A DNA stretch of 12,234 bases from Planctomycetota bacterium (GTDB lineage: Bacteria > Planctomycetota > B15-G4): NCBI GenBank assembly GCA_003644265.1, contig QNBX01000138.1, positions 1-12,234 on the forward strand, given 5' to 3'. The notes beneath the pieces are model-generated. The model saw only the letters and a program-made list of their open reading frames with translations. It was not told the origin of the DNA and made no database searches. Shown piece after piece: positions 5,580-12,234 of this stretch; positions within the stretch are counted from its first letter, which is position 1, and each line of letters starts with the position of its first letter. Both the position numbers and the translations under genes were made by a program.

Positions 5580-6818
5580 TCAGGGGGGGGCCGGAACCAG
5601 CCCCTCTTGCTCCAGGAAGCGCGCCGTGGCCGTCGCCGTCAGCGCCAATCCACGCGCGTTGAGGTGGGGGTCGAACGACGCCACCTGGATCTCGTCCCGC
5701 AGCAGTCCGTCCAGAGACTCCCGCAAGTCCAGCACGGGGACGCCCGCTTCCGCGGCGACCTGTGCCACTTGCTCATGCAGCGCCGCCAGCGGGTAGGGAT
5801 CCTCGTTTGTGAGCAGTGGGAAGATCACCATGGCGGCGGGGCGCCCGGCCTGCTCCAGCAACCGACGCAGATCCGAGCGGTGTTGACCCCATGCATCCGA
5901 ACCCGGCAGCGCTTGCTCGCGCAGGTGTTCCGCGTAGGTGATGCGCAGGCCGGCGGCTTCCAGCTGCCAGACGATCTCGCTCTCCACGAAGCGCCACAGG
6001 TCCGAGATGAGCTCCAGGTTGTCGCTCAACAAGGGCAGCAAGCGCCGGCTGCCGAAGAACGCGATCTTCTCGTCCGGCGTCTCGCAGTCGTTGACGTAGT
6101 ACCCGATCAGCACGAGATCGGGCGCCACCTCCGGCAGCAGCTCCTGCAACACGGCGGCCTCGCCTGCCGAGTCCGCGCCCGGGAGGCCCAGGTTGAGCAC
6201 CTCGCAGCGGGGGGCGCCGGGTCCGGCCGCCAGCTCGCGCTCGAGCGCCGCCGGAAAGGTGTCCTCCAGGGCGGAGACTCCGAAGCCGAAGACAAACGAG
6301 TCACCCAGCACGAGGATGCGCCCCACGCCGGGGGGCGCCGGTCGGTCCCAGCGCGTCTCGCGATAGCCTCGATCATCCAGCTGAATCCGGATGCTCTGCA
6401 TGAACTGATGCGAGTAGTCGCGGGCCGCGGTCGTGTTCGTGGAGCTCGAACTGTGGCCCCAGCCGAGCGCGCGTACGGCGAGCTCGGCGCCCAGCAGACC
6501 CAGGGCCAACGCGGCGCACGCCAGGACGATCCGAGGCAGCGCAAGCGGGGACCTGGCCAGCATCCGCTCCAGCGCTCGCCGCCGCAGCAGCCCGGCCGCG
6601 GCCAGCGCGCCCATGAGCGCCGCGAGTCCCCAAGCCACCCGGGCGTAGACACCCAACCAGCGCGCCGTCACGGGCCCCAGCTCCCCGTCGCCGCTGAAGT
6701 GATGCTGCACCACGTCTGGATCCAGGGTCCAGGCCAGCGCTGCCAGCCCCGCTGCGCCCAGCAGCGACGCCAGCGTCAGCGCGGCGGCCTGTCGGGATCC
6801 TGGGTGGCGCTGCGGCAT
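5580..6818 (-). CDS. Membrane-anchored SGNH/GDSL-family hydrolase
   Basis: A 412-aa protein with an N-terminal membrane part and a C-terminal SGNH hydrolase domain. Hydrophobic segments lie at about 9-31, 54-78 and 96-117. The hydrolase domain shows block I GRILVLGDSFVFGFG (166-180, nucleophile Ser174), block II NLGLPG (209-214), block III IGYYVND (238-244, Asn243) and block V SFDPHLNARG (381-390, Asp383 and His385), so all catalytic positions are present. Such enzymes are esterases, lipases or O-acetyl-carbohydrate esterases. Three membrane segments place the catalytic domain outside the cytoplasm if the N terminus is inside; the substrate could be a surface glycan or lipid. The start at 6818 is chosen because TATGCT lies seven bases upstream, fitting leaderless transcription; ATG at 6830 (four more residues) is possible. 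A longer in-frame extension to 7079 is antisense to the metallopeptidase start and looks spurious. Confidence 0.85.
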   Translation of the reverse strand: MPQRHPGSRQAAALTLASLLGAAGLAALAWTLDPDVVQHHFSGDGELGPVTARWLGVYARVAWGLAALMGALAAAGLLRRRALERMLARSPLALPRIVLACAALALGLLGAELAVRALGWGHSSSSTNTTAARDYSHQFMQSIRIQLDDRGYRETRWDRPAPPGVGRILVLGDSFVFGFGVSALEDTFPAALERELAAGPGAPRCEVLNLGLPGADSAGEAAVLQELLPEVAPDLVLIGYYVNDCETPDEKIAFFGSRRLLPLLSDNLELISDLWRFVESEIVWQLEAAGLRITYAEHLREQALPGSDAWGQHRSDLRRLLEQAGRPAAMVIFPLLTNEDPYPLAALHEQVAQVAAEAGVPVLDLRESLDGLLRDEIQVASFDPHLNARGLALTATATARFLEQEGLVPAPP

Positions 6819-6823
6819 GGCGC

Positions 6824-6862
6824 GCAGCATATCCGGCGACGATCTCCCGCAGCGTATCCGGC
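6824..6862. repeat. Direct repeat GCAGC(A/G)TATCCGGC in the divergent spacer
   Basis: Two 14-bp copies (6824-6837 and 6849-6862) match at 13 of 14 positions and start 25 bp apart. On the minus strand each copy contains a -10-like hexamer, TATGCT or TACGCT; TATGCT (6831-6826) is seven bases before the hydrolase ATG. The repeat could be a tandem promoter, a two-site operator controlling one or both divergent genes, or a chance duplication. Confidence 0.5.
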
Positions 6863-6891
6863 TCATGACGCGCAGCCGCCGAGCTCCTGAG

Positions 6892-6897
6892 TATCGT
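6892..6897 (+). promoter_or_regulatory. Weak candidate -10 box TATCGT for the DUF885 gene
   Basis: TATCGT is the best TANNNT hexamer on the plus strand between the divergent hydrolase and metallopeptidase genes. It would give a leader of about 90 bases before the ATG at 6994. No -35 is obvious, so this is a weak assignment. Confidence 0.2.
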
Positions 6898-6993
6898 GGT
6901 GCGCCAGCGCCTCGCGGCCCGCTCCGAGCCGCGAGCGCCACGAAGGCATCGTACGCGCCACACCCAAGCACCCACGCCGCCCCGGACCCCGCC

Positions 6994-8748
6994 ATGCCCG
7001 CCGCCTGCTTCACCGACTTCGTCGACGCGTACCTCGCGCACGTCAGCCGCGACCCCAACGCCTGTCTGGAATACGGCATCGATCAACGCCGGGGCGAGCT
7101 GCCCGAGCGCTCGCCCGAGGCCGCGCGTGAGCAGCAGGCCGAAGCGCGCGCGCTGCTGGCCCAGGCCCAGGTCCTGGCCGCGGCGGCCGCGGCGGCCGAC
7201 GCGGCCGGTGAGCCGCTCGGCTTTGATCAGCGGCTCGACCTGGGGATGGCCATCTTGTCCCTTGAGCGCGAGCTGTTCGAGGCCAGCTACAGCTTCAACG
7301 GCGGCACGCAGCGACAGCAGTGTCCGCGCGCGGCCGACGAGCTGGGCATGGGGCTCACGCTCCTGCTGAGCAACGACCCGCACGAGCCGGCTGAGCGCCT
7401 GGACGCGGCCACGTCGCGGTTGGAGGCGCTGCCCGCGTTCCTGGATGGCTGGCGGCGCACGCTCACCACGCCCGTGGCGCGCTGGGTCGCGGTGGAGCGC
7501 GAGACGCTGGCCGGCCTGCCCTCGCTGTTCGACACGCTGGAGGCCTGGGCGGCCGAGGTGCAGTACGCCGACGCCGAGCGCCTGACCCGCGCGCGCGCCA
7601 CGGCGCAGGCGGCGCTGGACGACTACCAGGCCCACCTGGCGACGCTGCCGACCCACACCGACTTCTGCATCGGGCGCCGGCAGACCGAGCGGCTGGTGGC
7701 GCTGCGCGGCATCGAGCTCTCCCTGGACGGGCTGCACACCCTGGCCACGTCGTTCCTGGCGGACATCGACACCAGCGTCGAGCAGCTGCGCGCGCGCCTG
7801 GTGAGCAAGTACGAGCTGCCCGACGACACCGACGCCGACGCGCTGCAGGACTGGCTGGCCGAGCGCTACCGCGTGGAGCTGCCCAACGACCGCTTGGAGG
7901 ACGTGCTCGAGCGCTATCAAGCCGAGCACCGCAAGCTGATCGAGTTCATCCGCGCGCGCGATCTGTTTCCGCTGCCGCCTGACGACGACATCCTGATCGA
8001 GCGCACGCCCAAGCACCTCGAGGCCGCCATCCCCGCCGGTGCCATGTGGGCGCCCGCGTCGTTCCGCGAGGGCACGCGCACGAGCTTGGTGCACCTGACC
8101 TTGTCGGAGCAGCTGCTGCCCGAGCACACCGAGCTGTCCATCCCCGGCATGATGCTGCACGAGGGCACGCCCGGCCATCACCTGCAGCTCGCGTGGGCCT
8201 CGCTGCACCCGTCGGTGGTGCGGCGCCTGACCGTCGCCAGCGAGCTGCACGAGGGCTGGACCACGTACCTGGAGGACTGGATGCTCGACGTGGGCTATGG
8301 CGGCGAGCTCATCGACGAGATGCGCTTCATCGGCAAGCGCGACATCGCCCGCATCGGCGCGCGCGTGGCCATCGACCTGTTCTTCATGTCGGGCGAGCGC
8401 GACTTCCTCGACGTGGGCGTGGCCTGCGACATCTCATCGGACGACCCCTTCGTCGCCGCGGGTAACTTGCTGGCGGCCGTGACCGGCTTCGTTCCCAGTC
8501 GGGTGCAGGCCGAGCTGAACTGGTACTCGGCCGAGCGCGGCTATCCGCTCAGCTACCTGGCCGGCAACCGCATGCTCTGGGACCTGAAGCGAGAGCTGCA
8601 GGCGGCCAACGCCGAACGCGCCGAGGGGCAGCTCGAAGGGCTCGACCTCGATCGCGCGTTTCACCGCGTGTTCCTGCAGGCCGGCAACATGCCGCTGAGC
8701 TGCATGCGCCGCGTCATGCAGCACGAGGGCCTGCTGAGCGCCGATTGA
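6994..8748 (+). CDS. DUF885-family putative zinc metallopeptidase
   Basis: A 584-aa protein of the DUF885 family (PF05960), thought to be zinc peptidases related to the gluzincins. The family signature MLHEGTPGHHLQ contains His389, Glu390 and His395, and the second motif ELHEGWTTYLE (Glu420) thirty residues on supplies the likely third ligand. The C-terminal AGNMPLSCMRRVM matches the conserved family ending. The start MPAACFTDFVDAYLAHVSRDP fits the first helix of the domain, where members typically begin, and gives a normal length of about 550-600 aa. An in-frame ATG at 6866 would add an unrelated Arg/Pro/Ala-rich leader and is disfavoured. No signal peptide is seen, so the protein is probably cytoplasmic, though some relatives are exported lipoproteins. 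No ribosome binding site precedes the ATG. Substrate specificity is unknown; peptidase activity is inferred from motifs only. Confidence 0.88.
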   Translation: MPAACFTDFVDAYLAHVSRDPNACLEYGIDQRRGELPERSPEAAREQQAEARALLAQAQVLAAAAAAADAAGEPLGFDQRLDLGMAILSLERELFEASYSFNGGTQRQQCPRAADELGMGLTLLLSNDPHEPAERLDAATSRLEALPAFLDGWRRTLTTPVARWVAVERETLAGLPSLFDTLEAWAAEVQYADAERLTRARATAQAALDDYQAHLATLPTHTDFCIGRRQTERLVALRGIELSLDGLHTLATSFLADIDTSVEQLRARLVSKYELPDDTDADALQDWLAERYRVELPNDRLEDVLERYQAEHRKLIEFIRARDLFPLPPDDDILIERTPKHLEAAIPAGAMWAPASFREGTRTSLVHLTLSEQLLPEHTELSIPGMMLHEGTPGHHLQLAWASLHPSVVRRLTVASELHEGWTTYLEDWMLDVGYGGELIDEMRFIGKRDIARIGARVAIDLFFMSGERDFLDVGVACDISSDDPFVAAGNLLAAVTGFVPSRVQAELNWYSAERGYPLSYLAGNRMLWDLKRELQAANAERAEGQLEGLDLDRAFHRVFLQAGNMPLSCMRRVMQHEGLLSAD

Positions 8749-8768
8749 GCGCGGCAGGCTGTCCGCGC
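8749..8768 (+). terminator. GC hairpin directly after the DUF885 stop codon
   Basis: GCGCGG (8749-8754) and CCGCGC (8763-8768) form a perfect 6-bp stem with an 8-base loop beginning at the base after the TGA. No T-tract follows. It may act as a terminator or 3'-end stabiliser and would separate the metallopeptidase gene from the caspase-like gene. Confidence 0.4.
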
Positions 8769-8802
8769 ACCAACGCGTCACGTCCGCCAGGCGCGCGGGC
8801 GG

Positions 8803-8808
8803 TACCAT
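8803..8808 (+). promoter_or_regulatory. Candidate leaderless promoter -10 box TACCAT
   Basis: TACCAT lies six bases before the ATG at 8815 of the caspase-like lipoprotein gene. This places the expected transcription start at or next to the A of the ATG, the arrangement of a leaderless mRNA, and explains the missing Shine-Dalgarno sequence. An ATG at 8807 is in another frame and yields no domain. Confidence 0.45.
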
Positions 8809-8814
8809 GGCGCC

Positions 8815-11800
8815 ATGCGACAGCTCCTGCTCGTGGTTGCGTTGGGATGGCCGCTGGTGACCGGCTGCTCCCTGGACCCGCACGCGTCCTCGGATGCGTT
8901 GGCTACCGACGCGTCCCGCGAGCGCGTCTCCGCACAGGACGGCCCGGCTCACGGCGCCGCCCGCGGCGCCGCTCAAGCACCCGAAGGCACCGCTGCCGCA
9001 GCCGCTCGGGGACATGCTGCAGAGACCGCCGGCGCCGCAAGCAGCACGCGTGCGCTCACCAGCCTGCGCCCGCTGGGCCTGCGCTGGACCGGCGGTGATG
9101 GCCTGGGCGTGGCCGACGAAGATCGCTTCGCCGTGGTGGTGGGCGCCGATCGCTACCGCCGCGCCGACTGGGACCTGCCCTTCGTCTCGGCCAACGTGGA
9201 CGCCATGACGGCGCTGTTCGCGGGCCCCGCGTCCGTGCCGCCCGACCGCCTCAGCGTGCTGCGCGGGGAGCGCGTGCACGCCACCGCCGTGCAGGAGGCC
9301 ATCTTGCGCGCGGGCGAGCAGGCCTCCACGCCCGACGCGCTGTTGCTGCTGTACCTCACCGGTCATGGCTGGGTGGACCGCCGCGGCAGCCCGGGCCTGT
9401 TCACGTACTACACGCGCGAGGACGGCGCGGGCGGCTACGAGCAGCTGATCACGCGCGACGACCTGGACGGCTGGGCCGCGCGGGCGTCACTGCGCGCCGC
9501 AGAACGCGGCAGCGCCCTGTCGGTGCTGGTGCTGTTCGACGCCTGCCGCGTGGGCGCCCTGGCCCCGTCGCGTGATGCCGAGCTGCAGCCCCTGCGCACC
9601 TGGGAGCTGTACGGCACCCGCGATGGTCGCTTCGCCGCCGCGCCCGTGGGCGATCAGCCCTCGCCCTTCACCGCCGCGCTGGTCGAGGTGGTAGCCGCGC
9701 TGAGCCGCACCGCCGGCGCCGCGCCCGAGCGCCCGCTGGACCGGCTCTTCGAGGAGGTGCGCCGCCGCACGCAGGTCGCCACCGGCGGCGCGCAGGAGCC
9801 CCAGCTCATCGTGGGCGGCGCCCTCGACCGCCAGCCCGACCTGCTGGGACCGCGGCGCGTACCCATCGCCGTACGCGTGGTCGACGTGGCCGAACAGCTG
9901 GCCGTGCCCGGCGCGCGGGTGGAGATCGACGGCCAGCTCGCGCCGGTCGAGGCCGGTCTGGCGCGCAGCACCGTGGCCACCGGCGATCACCTGCTGCGCG
10001 TCACCGCCGACGGCTTCCTGGTGCGCAGCGAGGCCGTGCGCGTGGACGCCTCGGCCCGCGGCCGGGTGCTCGAGCTGGAGCTGCGCCCGCGCGTGACCCT
10101 GGTGCGCGGCTTCCTCTCGCCACCGGGCGTGCGCGAGCTGAAGGTGGTGGGCCTGACGGACCCCGGGCGTCGCGGTTTCCACCGCACCTCCACCACCAGC
10201 GCGGCCGACGGCTCGTTCGAGCTGCGCCTGCCGTATCTGGCGGAGGGCCTGGAGCTGCTGGTGCCCGACGGCCCCGAGCCCGCCCTGCGCTACCCCTTGC
10301 CCCTGCGTCCCGACCGCGTGCTGCGTGACAGCTCGGCCGGGGGCGATGGCGTGGGCCTGGTGGAGCTGGGCACGCTGCTGTTGCAGGAGGGCGCGGGCTC
10401 GGCGGTCTGGGCCCTGGCCTCGCGCCCCCTGGAGCCCGGCGACCAGGGGCTGCTGCTGCCGCTGCCCGAGGACCTGTTCGATCCGCGCGCTCCCCAGCTG
10501 GACGGGCGCCTCGATCGCAACGACTTCGGTCAGGCGCTGGAGCTGCTCGACGCCGGCCTGCTCGAGCGCGCTGCCGAGCGACTGGCCCTGTTGGCCGCGC
10601 GCACGGGCGACGCCGACGTGGCGCGTTGGCTCATGCGCGTGGAGTTCGAGCGCCTGTTGTCACTGCACGACGCGCAGGCCGTGGAGCGCAGCATCGCGCA
10701 CCTGCCCCGGGTGGCCGAGCCCGCCTCCGGCCCGCTGCACGCGCTGGCCCTGTCGTGGCGCCTGGCCGACGCGCGCGGCCTGGCCGGGCAGGCGGACCTC
10801 GCCGCGCTGGACGTGCTGGTGGTGCCCATGCCCGCGGGCGTGCTGGCGGGCCGCACCCAAGACGATCGTCGCCTGCGCAACGCCGCGCGCGACCTGCGCC
10901 TGTCCACCGCCGCCACGCTGGTCTCGCGCGTGCGCGAGCAGCGTCGCTGGGCCGACCTGCTCACGATCTTCGAGCGCCTGGGCGCGGCGCCCGGCTGGGG
11001 CGGGCGCGACTGGAACGCCATCCGGCGCGAGGTGGGCACCGAGGCCCTGAGCGCCCTGCTCGACCGGGGCACCGATCGCGGCGTGGCCCGTGGCGACTGG
11101 GCGGACGCCTTGCTGGCCGCCGCGTTCGTGGAGCGTCACTCGCGCGAGGACTGGTCGCACCTGGACGAGGCCCTGGCGGCCTTCCGGCGCGAGCACGTCT
11201 CGCTGGCCGTGCGCGAGGCCTTCGCCGCCGCGGGGCGCGCGCTGGAGCGTGGCGAGTTCGAGCAGGCCCTGGCGCTGGACGGGCAGGCGCTGGCGGGCTC
11301 CAACGCGCACTACAGAGAGCTGATCAGCGCGCGCATGTCCGGCACGCGCGAGCAGCTCTACGTGCGCCGCTCGCGCGAGGCGCTGGACGCCGAGCTGGCC
11401 GGCGACAGCGAGGGCGCCATCGCCGGCTGGCTGGCGGCCCTGGCGCTGGACGACCGCGCGGCGCGGGAGCTGCGACGCTTCCGCGGAGAGCTCATCAACG
11501 TTCCCGCGGGCGATGGAGTGGCGCTGCAGCGCGCCCTGGCTGACGCGGCGCCCATGTCGGTGCTGCGCGTGCCGGCGGGCACCTACGAGGTGGCCCTGCG
11601 CGTGGAGCGCCCGCTGGTGATCGAGGCGCAGGGCGGCGAGGTCGTGGTGTCGCCGCCGTCGGGCCCGGCCCTGACCCTGGCCTCGCCGCTGGCGCTGGTG
11701 CAGGGGCTGCTGCTGCGCTCGACGTCGGGCCCGGCGTTGGTGCTCGAGCCCGGCCGCGCCGAGCTGAGCGACTGCACCGTGCTCGACGGCGGCGTGCAGG

Positions 11801-12234
11801 CAGACGGCGCCGGCGTGCGGCTCGAGCTGTCGGCCTGCGTGCTCTGGTCCGGGCCGCGTCCTGCGCTCACCGTGGGCGGCGGCGCCGAGGTGCGTCTGGC
11901 GGGCGGTATCCTGCGCGGCGTGGGCATCTCCGGCGCGGCGCCGACCCTGCACGTGCGCGACGGCGGCCACGTCGTGGCCCAGGAGCTGAGCCTGATGAAT
12001 GCGCACGCCGGCGTGCGCATCGACGGAGGCGGGCAGCTCGAGCTGCGCAAGGGCGTACTCTCCGACCACAGCACCCACGGCCTGGAGGTGCGCTCCGGGG
12101 GGCGCCTGGCCATGCACGGCACGCTGGTGCACGACAACGGCGGCATGGGCCTGATGGTGCGCGCCGGGGGCAGCGCCGACGTCACCGAGTGCAACTTCCG
12201 CGCCAACCTGGTGGGCTCGCTGGACTGGGAGGCC
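8815..12234 (+). CDS. Caspase-like (C14) lipoprotein with beta-helix C terminus, partial
   Basis: The frame is open for 1140 codons and runs off the window, so the 3' end is missing. Residues 1-18 form a lipoprotein signal (LLLVVALGWPLVTGC, lipobox VTGC, Cys18), predicting a membrane-anchored protein outside the cytoplasm. An Ala/Gly/Ser-rich linker (~22-85) follows. Residues ~104-335 form a caspase-like domain: strand RFAVVVGADRY, catalytic His184 in LLLYLTGHG and Cys244 in VLFDACRVG, with Asp242 two before the cysteine as in metacaspases, which cut after Arg/Lys. A PEGA-like beta domain (~348-425, VPGARVEIDG...GDHLLRVTADGF) and a carboxypeptidase-regulatory-like one (~428-485) come next. 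A long Ala/Leu/Arg-rich helical region (~565-890), perhaps TPR-like, leads to a right-handed beta-helix from ~912 (VLRVPAGTYEVALRVERPLVIEAQGG) to the edge. Translation probably starts on a leaderless mRNA. Target proteins are unknown, and peptidase activity is inferred from the dyad. Confidence 0.88.
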   Translation, partial: MRQLLLVVALGWPLVTGCSLDPHASSDALATDASRERVSAQDGPAHGAARGAAQAPEGTAAAAARGHAAETAGAASSTRALTSLRPLGLRWTGGDGLGVADEDRFAVVVGADRYRRADWDLPFVSANVDAMTALFAGPASVPPDRLSVLRGERVHATAVQEAILRAGEQASTPDALLLLYLTGHGWVDRRGSPGLFTYYTREDGAGGYEQLITRDDLDGWAARASLRAAERGSALSVLVLFDACRVGALAPSRDAELQPLRTWELYGTRDGRFAAAPVGDQPSPFTAALVEVVAALSRTAGAAPERPLDRLFEEVRRRTQVATGGAQEPQLIVGGALDRQPDLLGPRRVPIAVRVVDVAEQLAVPGARVEIDGQLAPVEAGLARSTVATGDHLLRVTADGFLVRSEAVRVDASARGRVLELELRPRVTLVRGFLSPPGVRELKVVGLTDPGRRGFHRTSTTSAADGSFELRLPYLAEGLELLVPDGPEPALRYPLPLRPDRVLRDSSAGGDGVGLVELGTLLLQEGAGSAVWALASRPLEPGDQGLLLPLPEDLFDPRAPQLDGRLDRNDFGQALELLDAGLLERAAERLALLAARTGDADVARWLMRVEFERLLSLHDAQAVERSIAHLPRVAEPASGPLHALALSWRLADARGLAGQADLAALDVLVVPMPAGVLAGRTQDDRRLRNAARDLRLSTAATLVSRVREQRRWADLLTIFERLGAAPGWGGRDWNAIRREVGTEALSALLDRGTDRGVARGDWADALLAAAFVERHSREDWSHLDEALAAFRREHVSLAVREAFAAAGRALERGEFEQALALDGQALAGSNAHYRELISARMSGTREQLYVRRSREALDAELAGDSEGAIAGWLAALALDDRAARELRRFRGELINVPAGDGVALQRALADAAPMSVLRVPAGTYEVALRVERPLVIEAQGGEVVVSPPSGPALTLASPLALVQGLLLRSTSGPALVLEPGRAELSDCTVLDGGVQADGAGVRLELSACVLWSGPRPALTVGGGAEVRLAGGILRGVGISGAAPTLHVRDGGHVVAQELSLMNAHAGVRIDGGGQLELRKGVLSDHSTHGLEVRSGGRLAMHGTLVHDNGGMGLMVRAGGSADVTECNFRANLVGSLDWEA

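Noticed and set aside
7171..7210. GCGGCGGCC-type repeat in the DUF885 gene
   Set aside because: It encodes an alanine-rich helix in a GC-rich coding sequence; there is no sign of a functional tandem repeat.
6373..8250. A 625-codon minus-strand open frame opposite the DUF885 gene
   Set aside because: Its sequence is Gly/Arg/Gln/Val-rich with no recognisable domain and mirrors the metallopeptidase and hydrolase coding sequences. Long antisense frames are expected in very GC-rich genes.
10660..12132. A 490-codon minus-strand open frame opposite the caspase-like gene
   Set aside because: Composition is Arg/Gln/Ala/His-rich without motifs; the plus-strand frame shows a coherent domain series, so this is an antisense artefact.
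6994..12234. DUF885 peptidase and caspase-like lipoprotein as a dedicated two-gene system
   Set aside because: Although adjacent and co-directional, they are separated by a hairpin and the second gene has its own promoter-like box; one is predicted cytoplasmic and the other exported, so a joint system is not supported.

Overview
The window is GC-rich chromosomal DNA, with third codon positions almost all G or C. It carries eight protein-coding genes, no RNA genes, no CRISPR array and no recognisable insertion sequence. The best guess for the host is a planctomycete (Planctomycetota), with Myxococcota as the alternative. This rests on a secreted pectin-lyase-fold protein ending in a conserved-looking ~90-residue C-terminal module, on a large lipoprotein joining a caspase-like domain to a beta-helix, and on several genes without Shine-Dalgarno sites that have -10-like hexamers just upstream of the start. 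This is inference; there is no marker gene to settle it.

Left region (1-4157) looks like part of a surface-glycan or small-molecule modification locus. A short sulfotransferase (73-762, minus) is divergent from a GT4 glycosyltransferase (803-1903, plus) across only 40 bp holding a palindromic -10-like box. The glycosyltransferase runs convergently into, and overlaps by 16 bp, a two-gene minus-strand operon of paralogous radical SAM/SPASM enzymes (2997-4157, then 1888-3000), coupled by an ATGA overlap. The leader upstream of the operon (4158-4319) holds the terminator of the preceding gene, a TAGACT promoter box, a perfect 10-bp palindrome and three pairing segments that can form two mutually exclusive hairpins.

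Middle region (4320-6818, minus) encodes two exported or membrane proteins: a secreted cysteine-rich beta-helix protein (4320-5468, strong ribosome binding site) and a membrane-anchored SGNH/GDSL hydrolase (5580-6818) with three N-terminal membrane helices.

Right region (6994-12234, plus) holds a DUF885-family putative zinc metallopeptidase (6994-8748), a GC hairpin after its stop, and then a very large lipoprotein frame (8815 to the window edge, 1140 codons with no stop). The lipoprotein runs in order: lipobox, low-complexity linker, caspase-like protease with His184/Cys244, PEGA-like and carboxypeptidase-regulatory-like beta domains, a long helical section, and a right-handed beta-helix cut by the window edge. 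The bidirectional spacer 6819-6993 contains a 14-bp direct repeat (13/14) overlapping the likely hydrolase promoter.

No gene-free stretch exceeds 300 bases; the longest are about 160-175 bases. The strongest candidates for something new are the coupled radical SAM pair with its switch-like leader, and the caspase/beta-helix lipoprotein.
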